From Candidatus Ryanbacteria bacterium RIFCSPLOWO2_12_FULL_47_9c (lineage in GTDB: Bacteria; Patescibacteriota; Minisyncoccia; Ryanbacterales; GWA2-47-10b), in assembly GCA_001821795.1 (NCBI GenBank), contig MHOB01000027.1:1-8950 (forward strand): a stretch of DNA of 8,950 bases, given 5' to 3'. The position numbers and the translations under genes were made by a program. Positions 1 to 6,375 of the stretch are shown piece by piece (the stretch's first letter is position 1; each line of letters starts with the position of its first letter). The notes beneath the pieces were generated by a model that did not search any database, was not told where the DNA came from, and worked only from the letters and a program-made list of their open reading frames with translations.

Positions 1-1
1 C

Positions 2-463
2 AACGACTCAAAAACACTCGTGGCTTACGGCGATCTTTTGTACAAGAAATTTATTCCGTCGATGCTTTTGGAGACCGATGGAGATATTGTTGTCGCTGTT
101 GACCCAAATTGGGAGAGGAGCAGCCAGAAGGGCCGGTACATGGAATATATTTCCGCAAGCGAGCCGTATCGCAAAGGGCTTTTTGATAAGCCGGTGCGCA
201 TGAAGGATTTCGGTCCGCAGCTTGATGAGAAAATTGTAACCGGCGAATGGTTTGGGCTTGCCGCATTTTCGTCAAAAGGTCTTGCCGTACTTAAAAGTGT
301 TCTCGCCAGTCTCGCTAAAGAGAAAGATTTTTCACAAATGCGCATGGCAGATGTTTTTAAAAAACTGCTCACCGATGGCAATACTATACGGGTTGTGTAT
401 GTAAATGGTCATTGGCTAGATGTTGACGACATAAAAGATTTTACAGAAGCCGGAGTATTCTAA
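2..463 (+). CDS. Nucleotidyltransferase domain, C-terminal part of probable phosphoenolpyruvate mutase fusion (5' truncated)
   Basis: The reading frame is open from the first base of the window, so only the last 153 residues of a longer protein are visible; the GTG at 20 is internal, not a start. The visible part matches the second half of a sugar-phosphate-type nucleotidyltransferase domain. AYGDLLYKKF carries the metal-binding Asp after a hydrophobic strand, VVAVDPNWERS follows, and GHWLDVDDIKDF near the end supplies the second acidic cluster. This form (YGD..F/Y..., VVDxxW, GEWxGL, GHWLDVDD) is the one I know from C-terminal domains fused to phosphoenolpyruvate mutase (PepM), which rearranges PEP to phosphonopyruvate. 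The next gene, one base downstream, is phosphonopyruvate decarboxylase, the next pathway step, which strongly supports that reading. The fused domain is thought to activate the finished phosphonate with a nucleotide. The mutase domain itself lies outside the window, so a stand-alone nucleotidyltransferase cannot be excluded. Confidence 0.75.
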   Translation, partial: NDSKTLVAYGDLLYKKFIPSMLLETDGDIVVAVDPNWERSSQKGRYMEYISASEPYRKGLFDKPVRMKDFGPQLDEKIVTGEWFGLAAFSSKGLAVLKSVLASLAKEKDFSQMRMADVFKKLLTDGNTIRVVYVNGHWLDVDDIKDFTEAGVF

Positions 464-464
464 A

Positions 465-1598
465 ATGATTTTGCCAAAGGAATTTGTGCGCACCCTAAAA
501 CGAAATGGTGTTACATTCTATACTGGCGTGCCAGATTCGCTTTTGAAAGATTTCGTTTCATGCGTTGCGCGACGCGAAAAAAACTCTCATGTTATTGCGG
601 CGAACGAAGGCAATGCGGTGGCGCTTGCAGCCGGGCACTTCCTCGCAACGGGAAAACTCGCATGCGTATATATGCAAAACTCTGGTATGGGAAATGCGGT
701 AAATCCGCTTGTCTCACTTGCTGATCCCGCGGTATATGGAATTCCAATGCTCTTGCTTATTGGCTGGCGCGCGGAGCCGGGAGTGAAAGACGAGCCGCAG
801 CATGTGCGTCAGGGGGTGATTACACCGGCACTTTTAAAAACGCTTGGGATTCCGTACAAAGTTCTTCCGGCAAGCGATAAAGCTGCGAAAAGCGCTGCGC
901 GCTGGGCCGCGCTTGGCGCAAAGAAAAACGAGCGACCGTACGCGCTTGTGGTACGCAAAGGCTCTTTTTTTGCTTATTCAAAAAAATTAAACACAAGCCA
1001 TGCGACAGGAATGCTGCGCGAAGAAGCATTGGGCTTGATTCTTTCGGTGCTCGGCCAGCGCGATGTGGTGGTTTCTACAACCGGTAAGACTTCGCGTGAA
1101 GTTTTCGAAATCCGCAAATATCGCGGCGAATATCGCGGCGAGAGTCATGCGCGGGACTTTCTCACTGTGGGTTCTATGGGGCATACTTCATCAATCGCGC
1201 TGGGCATCGCGCGCGCGAAAAAGGGCAGACGAGTAGTCTGCCTTGACGGCGATGGCGCACTCCTCATGCATATGGGGGCGCTGGCCACTATTGGGGTATC
1301 TGGCGCACGCAACTTTTTACATATTGTGCTCAACAACGGTGCGCACGAATCCGTAGGCGGGCAGGCGACAGTGGGGCTTGAAATAAACATGCCAGCTATC
1401 GCTCGCGCATGCGGATACGCAAATGTGGCTTCGGTACAAACCGCGCTGGCTCTCAAAAAAATACTTTCAAATCTTTTGCGAAAACACGGCCCGATTTTTC
1501 TCGAAGTAAAAATATGCGTTGGCTCACGCGCCGACCTCGGCCGTCCGACAATCTCACCGCAAAAAATGAAAGTAGAGTTCAGGAAATTTCTCTCGTAA
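465..1598 (+). CDS. aepY: Phosphonopyruvate decarboxylase (thiamine-diphosphate dependent)
   Basis: This protein of 377 residues is the usual length for phosphonopyruvate decarboxylase (Ppd/AepY), which converts phosphonopyruvate to phosphonoacetaldehyde plus CO2 and so drives the unfavourable PEP mutase step. The N-terminal pyrimidine-binding domain has the catalytic Glu48 in AANEGNAVALAAG and the family block ADPAVYGIPMLLLIGWR (residues 86-102) followed by KDEPQHVRQG. The C-terminal diphosphate-binding domain has GSMGHTSSIALG (236-247), GDGA (262-265) and the paired Asn290-Asn291, the standard GDG...NN thiamine diphosphate motif. The ATG lies one base after the stop of the nucleotidyltransferase gene, with GGAG at 452-455 nine bases upstream as ribosome site, so the two genes are co-transcribed. 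Residues 219-226 read YRGEYRGE, produced by a 12-bp tandem duplication. The 3' end overlaps the convergent cytidylyltransferase gene by 20 bp. The cytoplasmic assignment to this family is firm; the symbol follows usual phosphonate-cluster naming. Confidence 0.93.
   Translation: MILPKEFVRTLKRNGVTFYTGVPDSLLKDFVSCVARREKNSHVIAANEGNAVALAAGHFLATGKLACVYMQNSGMGNAVNPLVSLADPAVYGIPMLLLIGWRAEPGVKDEPQHVRQGVITPALLKTLGIPYKVLPASDKAAKSAARWAALGAKKNERPYALVVRKGSFFAYSKKLNTSHATGMLREEALGLILSVLGQRDVVVSTTGKTSREVFEIRKYRGEYRGESHARDFLTVGSMGHTSSIALGIARAKKGRRVVCLDGDGALLMHMGALATIGVSGARNFLHIVLNNGAHESVGGQATVGLEINMPAIARACGYANVASVQTALALKKILSNLLRKHGPIFLEVKICVGSRADLGRPTISPQKMKVEFRKFLS
1119..1142 (+). repeat. 12-bp tandem duplication inside the phosphonopyruvate decarboxylase gene
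   Basis: TATCGCGGCGAA is followed at once by TATCGCGGCGAG, so the unit is present twice with one silent difference in the last base. It encodes YRGE-YRGE between TGKTSREVFEIRK and SHARDFLTVGSMGH. It is in frame and does not disturb the flanking cofactor motifs. Confidence 0.9.
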
Positions 1599-2274
1599 GC
1601 GCGCGCGCAGGCTCAATGTCTTCCGGGTCATCTATCTCAACCCATTTTGTGCCGGCAACGTCGACGTGAGAGACGGTGTGGCCTTTTTGTATGAGCGAGT
1701 TTATTGCGTCCGAATAATATGCATTTGGCTCGTGTTCTTGCATCAGTGCCATTTCGGCTACGAGTTTTTGTGTGCCGGCTCGAGAAAGTTTTGTAATGCC
1801 AAGAAAATTGCATGTCGAGTCGCTCTTATCAATTTTTGTGACTTTGCCGTTTTCCATTTTTACCTGTGGCGAGCCGGATCGTAATTCGCCAGTGTCAACA
1901 GTAAGACAAATGTCGCCAGTATGATTTAGCGCGCGCTTCAAAACATCGCTTTCAAAAATCATGTCAGCGTAGAGCACCAGCGTGTTGCCGGAAAGTTCAT
2001 CGCGCATGCTCCAGAGCGTGTGAAGATTATTTTTCGTATTAAAATCGGAAAATTCGTGATAGCGTACTCGCGAGCCGAGCGCTTCTTTTATTTTTTCTTT
2101 TTGGTGACCAACCGCAATTACAATGTCATTTACGCCGTGTGTCTCAAGCATATCAACTAGCCGCACGAGCGGACGCGTGCCTTCTATGTCGAGCAGGCCT
2201 TTGGGTGTGTCTTTGGTAAGTGATCCAAGTCGCGAGCCGGTGCCTGCCGCAAGTATGATGGCTTTAGTGTTCAT
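1579..2274 (-). CDS. LicC-like cytidylyltransferase, candidate phosphonate- or phosphocholine-activating enzyme
   Basis: This 231-residue protein is a single-domain nucleotidyltransferase of the LicC/phosphocholine cytidylyltransferase type. It opens with the NTP-binding signature IILAAGTGSRLGSLTKDTPK (Lys25). It has NTKNNLHTLWSM at residues 79-90, resembling the NN-x-x-SL segment of choline-phosphate enzymes. Metal-binding Asp104 lies in VLYADMIF, and WVEIDDPEDI at 211-220 supplies the second acidic cluster. The likely reaction is CTP plus a phosphate or phosphonate head group giving a CMP-linked donor. In this locus 2-aminoethylphosphonate or another phosphonate is a reasonable substrate, but that is inference. 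I chose the ATG at 2274 because the N-terminal strand starts directly there and the upstream extension of the frame runs into the dehydrogenase gene. The gene overlaps the end of the dehydrogenase by 11 nt and has no clear ribosome site, suggesting translational coupling. Its stop lies inside the end of the convergent decarboxylase gene. Confidence 0.82.
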   Translation of the reverse strand: MNTKAIILAAGTGSRLGSLTKDTPKGLLDIEGTRPLVRLVDMLETHGVNDIVIAVGHQKEKIKEALGSRVRYHEFSDFNTKNNLHTLWSMRDELSGNTLVLYADMIFESDVLKRALNHTGDICLTVDTGELRSGSPQVKMENGKVTKIDKSDSTCNFLGITKLSRAGTQKLVAEMALMQEHEPNAYYSDAINSLIQKGHTVSHVDVAGTKWVEIDDPEDIEPARALTREIS

Positions 2275-3627
2275 AAAATGTTCGGATTTTACGCATGGCG
2301 CGGGTTGCAAGTACGATTCCTTCTTTTTCTCCGTTTCCAGAGTGTTTGAAGCCACCAAATGGAGCGGCTTCCGTGCGATATCCAGGAATGCCGTTCCAAC
2401 TAAATTGGCCTACAATGAGCGCATCTGCAACGCGCTTTGCTGTATCACGGCTTTTTGTGGCGATTGCTCCTGCGAGCGCGTACTTGGTATTCTTGGCTAT
2501 TTGTAGGGCTTCGTCAAGGTCTCGCGCGCGGATTATCGGGGCGACTGGCCCGAACGTCTCGCAATCTACTAGCTCCGATGAGACTGATACGTTATCTAGT
2601 ATTGTTGGTGAGTAAAGAGCTCCCTCGCGCTTGTTTCCGTAAAGAAGTTTCGCGCCATCTTGAATAGCTTTTTTTACACGATCTTGAATGCGCGTGGCGG
2701 CTTCTTCGTTTATAACCGTGCCCATATCTGTCCCCAGGTCATATGGGTCGCCGTATTTTATTTTTTCTGTATTTGCTACAAATTTTTTAATAAATTCATC
2801 GGCGATGTTTTTGAGCACGATAATGCGCCGAATCGCCGTACAGCGCTGGCCGGAGTTGCCAAAACATCCTTTAACGGCAAGTTTGGCCGCAAGCTCCAAT
2901 CTGCATCATCGTTTACTATAAATGCCGACGAGCCGCCGAGCTCCGGTATAAATTTTTTAAGGCCTGTCATCGCGGCGATTTTATTGCCCACGTCGTAGCT
3001 TCCGGTGAAAGAAACGACATCAACGAGTGTGGAAGTTACGAGCATGCCGACGAGTTTTTCTATTTCTTTATTGATCACGATTATAAAAAGATTTTTTGGC
3101 AAGCCGGCTTCTTCTAAAATATTTTTGAGCAGAATCGCCGAAAGCGGCGTTTTCTCCGAGGGCTTTATTATGATTGGCGTACCTGCCGCCACTGCCGGGA
3201 AAACCTTGTGTGCCACCTGATTCATCGGGTGATTAAACGGCGTGATGCCCACGGCAAGATCAAGCGGTTCGGTGATGACCGTAAGTTTTGGCCCCTGTTT
3301 GTCGTCGAGAATATATTCGGGTGTCGTGTCGCGCTCGATTCGCTCGGCTGCTATCGCGGCGTAGCGCGCTGCAGAAGTTACGCGGTCAATTTCATACAAA
3401 GTGTCTTTTAGGCAAAGCCCCGATTCGTCAGTTATTGTGTGCGCATATTTTTTCTTGTTGGTTTGTAGCAAATCCGCCGCGCGCGCGAGAATGCCAGCAC
3501 GCTCTTTTACAGAAAGTGTGTATTTTGTGTTGTGCGCGGCAGTAAGAATTTGCTCGATTTCGTTTAGGTTTGTTTCTTCAGCTGCGCCAACAATCTTTTT
3601 AGTATAGGGATTTTGTACCTCTATCAT
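2264..3627 (-). pseudogene. Aldehyde dehydrogenase, phosphonoacetaldehyde dehydrogenase (PhnY)-like, split by one-base frameshift
   Basis: Two overlapping frames form one NAD(P)-dependent aldehyde dehydrogenase. The first starts at ATG 3627 and is in register until about 2897. It holds FNHPMNQVAHK (Asn132), KPSEKTP (155-161), FTGS (207-210) and ELGG with catalytic Glu229, then reads DDADW and goes off-family. The second resumes with ELAAKLAVKG and NSGQRCTA, containing the nucleophilic Cys, then ETFGPVAPI, PGYRTEAAPFGGFKHSG and the stop at 2264. Adding one base to the GG at 2896-2897 (CC on the plus strand) gives 454 residues and places Cys263 exactly 34 residues after Glu229, the normal spacing. 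GNKREGALYSPT, the Arg before the Cys, IPGYR and GEKEG resemble phosphonoacetaldehyde dehydrogenase as I remember it; that enzyme oxidises phosphonoacetaldehyde to phosphonoacetate. The start overlaps the asnB stop as ATGA. It may be a true lesion or a sequencing/assembly error; as written, the first frame lacks the catalytic Cys and the second lacks the cofactor site. Confidence 0.85.
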
Positions 3628-5564
3628 TGTTTTTTATCTATGAACTCTCTATACCACAACTCGACGTTCATTAACATCCAGACTTTTTTGCCCCAAAAAT
3701 CATAGTCAAGGTTTTGCGGGTTTAAGAGAAGTTTTTCAAGACGCTCTTTTTTGAAGAGCCCGCGCTTTTGTGTGCGTTCATCAAGCAGGATATCACGCGC
3801 ATGCGCGTGCATGCCTGTCCGTCCCTTAAACCATCGATCAAGGGGGACTGGAAAACCAAGTTTCTTGCGGTTTACAATTTCGGGGGGAAGGAGTTTTTGT
3901 GCGTACCGGCGGAGAATATCTTTCGATGTGTCGAGGCGCTCGCTTGCTTGAAAACTGTCTTTGAAAAAGGCGTAAATCTGATGAAATGGCGAACGCCACT
4001 TTAGTTTGTAATAATGAGGAATTTCTGAAACAAATTCGACGAGTTCGTGGTCCACGAATGGGACACGCGCCTCGACGCTTGCTGCCATACTCATTATATC
4101 AAGACGGTCCAGAAGGCAGGCGAGATGATTTTTTTCAAAGACATAGAGTAGCTGATCGTATGGGTCGCCGTCTTTGATGCTCTCAAAAAGGGATTCCCAC
4201 TTGTGAATGCTCTCGGCATCGTTGCGAAGTTCTTGATTTACGTCGCTTGTAAAGAGCGACCATTTTTCTTCAAAAGGGATCCAGTGGTAAACAGAAAAGA
4301 AATGTTCCATAAGATTTGTTGTCTGCAACCACTCGTCTATATTTTTACCCGCCCCACCCAACGTAAGGAAAATTCTCCGCATGCTCGGGGGTAGGAATTT
4401 TTTCGCGAACATGATTTTTTTGAAGTCCATCGGTGAGCGCTGTACCCGGCCGTAGCCGCCGAAAAGCTCATCGGCTCCCTCTCCAGAAAGAACTACGGTA
4501 ACATGTTTCTTGAGTTCGCGTGACATCTCAAGGAGTGCGGTTTCGTGTGGGATCGAGAGTGGGGCATCCTTGATGCGGATCATTTCGGGGAGCAGATCGA
4601 TATAATTTTGCGGGGCAAGCGTAATCGAAGTGTGATGAGCTCCCGTGTGCTGCGCAACAAGTTCCGCGAAATGGTTTTCGCTATATCCATCTTCCGGAAA
4701 GCCAATCGAGAACGTGCGTGGCGGATGCGCCGAGAGTTTTGCCATCAAAGCGACTACGATGGAGGAGTCAAGCCCTCCCGAAAGATATGCGCCGACCGGC
4801 ACGTCGCTCTGCATGCGTCGCTCAACCGCTTTTGAGAGAAGCTCGCCGATCCGTTTGAGATAAAAAGTTTCCCCGCGGTCTTCTTTTTTGGCATGAAAGG
4901 GGATCTCCCAATACTTTTTGAGGACCATGCCTTTTGGTGTTGCAGTCAAAAGATGCCCCGGGGGGAGGCGTTTTATATTCGCAAAAACCGGTTGATCCCA
5001 CTGGGGATAACGAAAAGTAAGGTATGACGAAATTGCGGAGAGTGAAGGCGTCCGGTCAAATTTTGGATGCGCCAATATTGCTTTCATCTCGGACGCGAAG
5101 ACGAGTTCGTCGCCTATGGTTGAGTAGTAGAGTGGTTTTATGCCGAGTCGGTCGCGCGCGAGGATAACTTTCTTGTTTTTTTCATCATAAAGCGCGAACG
5201 CGAACATTCCGATAAAATGTTCCACGCATCGCTCGCCCCATTCTTCATAGCCGTGGATGATAATTTCCGTGTCGGAGTTAGTGGCAAAGGTGTGCCGTTG
5301 TTCCAACTTCTTGCGAAGTTCCCGGAAATTATAGATTTCTCCATTAAAGATGATATGTATTGTCCGGTTTTCATTGCTCATCGGCTGGCGCCCGCCCGTA
5401 AGATCAATGATCGAGAGACGGTTAAAGCCGAAAGCAACAGCGCCGTCGCGAAAGAAACCGGAATCGTCAGGACCGCGGTGTGCCATTGTGGCCGCCATTT
5501 TTTTTAAAAGCGTGTCGTCGGCTGGCAGCCCCTTGAAGTTGATACTTCCCGTAATCCCGCACAT
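3624..5564 (-). CDS. asnB: AsnB-type glutamine-hydrolysing asparagine synthetase / amidotransferase
   Basis: This complete protein of 646 residues has both AsnB domains. The N-terminal class II glutaminase starts with MCGITGSI, so Cys2 becomes the nucleophile after Met removal; HRGPDD (29-34), RLSIIDL (49-55) and FNGEIYN (73-79) line the glutamine pocket. The C-terminal ATP-pyrophosphatase domain has the PP-loop LSGGLDSS (261-268) and the later blocks VLSGEGADELFGGY and RLDIMSMAASVEARVPFVD. The enzyme uses ammonia from glutamine to amidate an adenylated carboxylate. Aspartate is the default substrate, but AsnB relatives in polysaccharide and natural-product clusters amidate other carboxylates. 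The TGA stop overlaps the ATG of the PhnY-like dehydrogenase (ATGA, 3624-3627), and that enzyme would produce a carboxylate, so a non-standard substrate is possible. The start is fixed by the required Cys2. A candidate promoter lies 20-46 bp upstream of the ATG. Confidence 0.92.
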   Translation of the reverse strand: MCGITGSINFKGLPADDTLLKKMAATMAHRGPDDSGFFRDGAVAFGFNRLSIIDLTGGRQPMSNENRTIHIIFNGEIYNFRELRKKLEQRHTFATNSDTEIIIHGYEEWGERCVEHFIGMFAFALYDEKNKKVILARDRLGIKPLYYSTIGDELVFASEMKAILAHPKFDRTPSLSAISSYLTFRYPQWDQPVFANIKRLPPGHLLTATPKGMVLKKYWEIPFHAKKEDRGETFYLKRIGELLSKAVERRMQSDVPVGAYLSGGLDSSIVVALMAKLSAHPPRTFSIGFPEDGYSENHFAELVAQHTGAHHTSITLAPQNYIDLLPEMIRIKDAPLSIPHETALLEMSRELKKHVTVVLSGEGADELFGGYGRVQRSPMDFKKIMFAKKFLPPSMRRIFLTLGGAGKNIDEWLQTTNLMEHFFSVYHWIPFEEKWSLFTSDVNQELRNDAESIHKWESLFESIKDGDPYDQLLYVFEKNHLACLLDRLDIMSMAASVEARVPFVDHELVEFVSEIPHYYKLKWRSPFHQIYAFFKDSFQASERLDTSKDILRRYAQKLLPPEIVNRKKLGFPVPLDRWFKGRTGMHAHARDILLDERTQKRGLFKKERLEKLLLNPQNLDYDFWGKKVWMLMNVELWYREFIDKKQ

Positions 5565-5583
5565 ATTGGCCTAATTGGGATAG

Positions 5584-5610
5584 AGTATATGATTTCTATC
5601 TTTATTTCAA
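5584..5610 (-). promoter_or_regulatory. Candidate promoter for the asnB-dehydrogenase-cytidylyltransferase operon
   Basis: Read on the minus strand, TTGAAA (5610-5605) and TATACT (5589-5584) lie upstream of the asnB ATG at 5564. The -10 matches the consensus at five of six positions, but the spacer is only 15 bp, shorter than the preferred 17. The predicted leader is about 12-14 nt. The ribosome site is weak (TAGG just before the start). Confidence 0.4.
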
Positions 5611-5652
5611 CGATGGACTGAAAGGAAAAGATACACGATTTTGAAATTATAT

Positions 5653-5690
5653 TACCCGCGTTAAAAAGCCATGGCAGTTTAACGCAGGTA
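5653..5690. repeat. Imperfect 38-bp palindrome (left hairpin of an inverted pair)
   Basis: The two 19-base halves match at 16 positions around the centre GCCATGGC (5668-5675). The layout on the plus strand is TACCCGC, 8 nt (GTTAAAAA), GCCATGGC, 8 nt (AGTTTAAC), GC, then AGGTA and TTTTT at 5691-5695. It begins 15 bp downstream of the stop of the PaaX/Cas2-like gene and ends about 90 bp upstream of asnB. With its T-tract it looks like a plus-strand terminator, although no plus-strand gene precedes it nearby. A closely similar sequence in inverted orientation lies at 6308-6342. Confidence 0.85.
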
Positions 5691-5705
5691 TTTTTATCGA
5701 AATAG

Positions 5706-6278
5706 TTATAGTCTGAAGTGCTTTCTCAATGTGCGATCATCGCCAATATCACGCGCAACAACTAAAGAGATTTCTGAAGCAGAAAGCTTAAAAAAATCTT
5801 TCAAGAGTTCGACCTCGTCTTTGCAGTCAAAGGGGTGAATCCACACGCTTTTTTGAAAAGGGAGGAATCCAAAGTTTTTCAAAAATCCTCGCAATGCCTC
5901 GCGGACAATTCGATGAGAGTGAGGGATATCAAACATTACAATACGCCAGTTACGATCCCATTTCTTCTGTTTTTTGATTTTGAGGTTATTGATTTGGAGC
6001 CAGCCGGCTCTTCTTCTGCCCTGTTCAGTAAGTGAAATGTAAATTTGTGGGCCGCGTTGTTCAATGTTAATTGAGCCATCTTTCAAAAGACGGCGAAACG
6101 CAGAGTCCGAGCTCTTTTTCTTATGCGGATATTTTTTTGAAAACTCTCTGAGGAGTATACTTACCGCTTTGGGCGCTGCAACAGCGGCAATAATAGCTCC
6201 GCTTATCGCAAGCCACAGAAGAACATCTTTTGTTATCTCACCCTTTGGTTTTTTGAAATAGTATTTGTACTTTGTCAT
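5706..6278 (-). CDS. Orphan PaaX-like regulator with Cas2-like C-terminal domain
   Basis: This 190-residue protein is of the PaaX-like type with a Cas2-like core, often labelled Cas2 or PaaX in Patescibacteria. Residues 18-45 form a hydrophobic, Ala/Ile-rich helix (LLWLAISGAIIAAVAAPKAV) that could be a membrane segment. Residues 56-95 look like a winged helix, with SDSAFRRLLKDGSI and a wing-like YISLTEQGRRRA. Residues 111-175 have a Cas2-like ferredoxin fold: first strand WRIVMFDIP with Asp117, helix REALRGFLKNFGF, and strand KSVWIHPF. There is no cas1, CRISPR array or other cas gene in the window, so a role in spacer acquisition is not supported; transcriptional repression is the likelier job. 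The gene stands alone between two related inverted hairpins. The only strong -10 (TATATT) lies six bases before the ATG and there is no ribosome site, which fits a leaderless mRNA. Its target genes are unknown; the hairpins are candidate operators. Confidence 0.75.
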   Translation of the reverse strand: MTKYKYYFKKPKGEITKDVLLWLAISGAIIAAVAAPKAVSILLREFSKKYPHKKKSSDSAFRRLLKDGSINIEQRGPQIYISLTEQGRRRAGWLQINNLKIKKQKKWDRNWRIVMFDIPHSHRIVREALRGFLKNFGFLPFQKSVWIHPFDCKDEVELLKDFFKLSASEISLVVARDIGDDRTLRKHFRL

Positions 6279-6284
6279 GTATTA

Positions 6285-6313
6285 AATATATCTGATAAGA
6301 AAAAAATCCGCAA
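6285..6313 (-). promoter_or_regulatory. Candidate leaderless promoter of the PaaX/Cas2-like gene
   Basis: On the minus strand TTGCGG (6313-6308) and TATATT (6290-6285) are separated by exactly 17 bp. Six bases later comes the ATG at 6278, so the expected start of transcription is at or next to the A of the start codon. The -35 is the inner end of the 32-bp palindrome, so a protein bound there would block the promoter. Confidence 0.45.
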
Positions 6314-6339
6314 TATAATGCCATGGCATTATATTGCGG
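6308..6339. repeat. Perfect 32-bp palindrome (right hairpin of an inverted pair)
   Basis: Each 16-base half (CCGCAATATAATGCCA) is the exact reverse complement of the other, with GCCATGGC at the centre (6320-6327). On the minus strand it is followed by A and seven T (6307-6300), the form of an intrinsic terminator for leftward transcription. Extending it outward to 6342 gives TACCCGC on the minus strand, and the whole then matches the layout of the left hairpin at 5653-5690. It overlaps the -35 of the candidate promoter for the PaaX/Cas2-like gene, so it may be an operator instead of, or as well as, a terminator. Confidence 0.9.
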
Positions 6340-6375
6340 GTAGCCAAAGTGATAGAAAAAGTACCAGGAATCGAG

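Noticed and set aside
20..463. A complete small gene starting at GTG 20
   Set aside because: The frame is open to the window edge and the protein lacks the first half of the nucleotidyltransferase domain, including the NTP-binding signature, so it is a truncated larger gene.
2275..2358. N-terminal extension of the cytidylyltransferase to 259 residues
   Set aside because: The extra 28 residues are read from the dehydrogenase C-terminal codons in another frame, and the family's first strand starts directly after the ATG at 2274.
3794..3809. Perfect 16-bp palindrome CACGCGCATGCGCGTG inside asnB
   Set aside because: It encodes conserved-looking protein sequence (HAHARD) in an alternating-GC stretch; nothing suggests a site beyond coding chance.
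3624..5564. Recoding of UGA as glycine (Gracilibacteria/Absconditabacteria code)
   Set aside because: TGA ends asnB exactly at the ATGA junction and ends the small membrane gene inside the methyltransferase start, and no in-frame TGA interrupts any family protein.
5706..6278. Cas2 of a CRISPR-Cas system
   Set aside because: The Cas2-like fold is preceded by a winged-helix and hydrophobic region as in PaaX-type proteins, and there is no array, cas1 or effector gene in the window.
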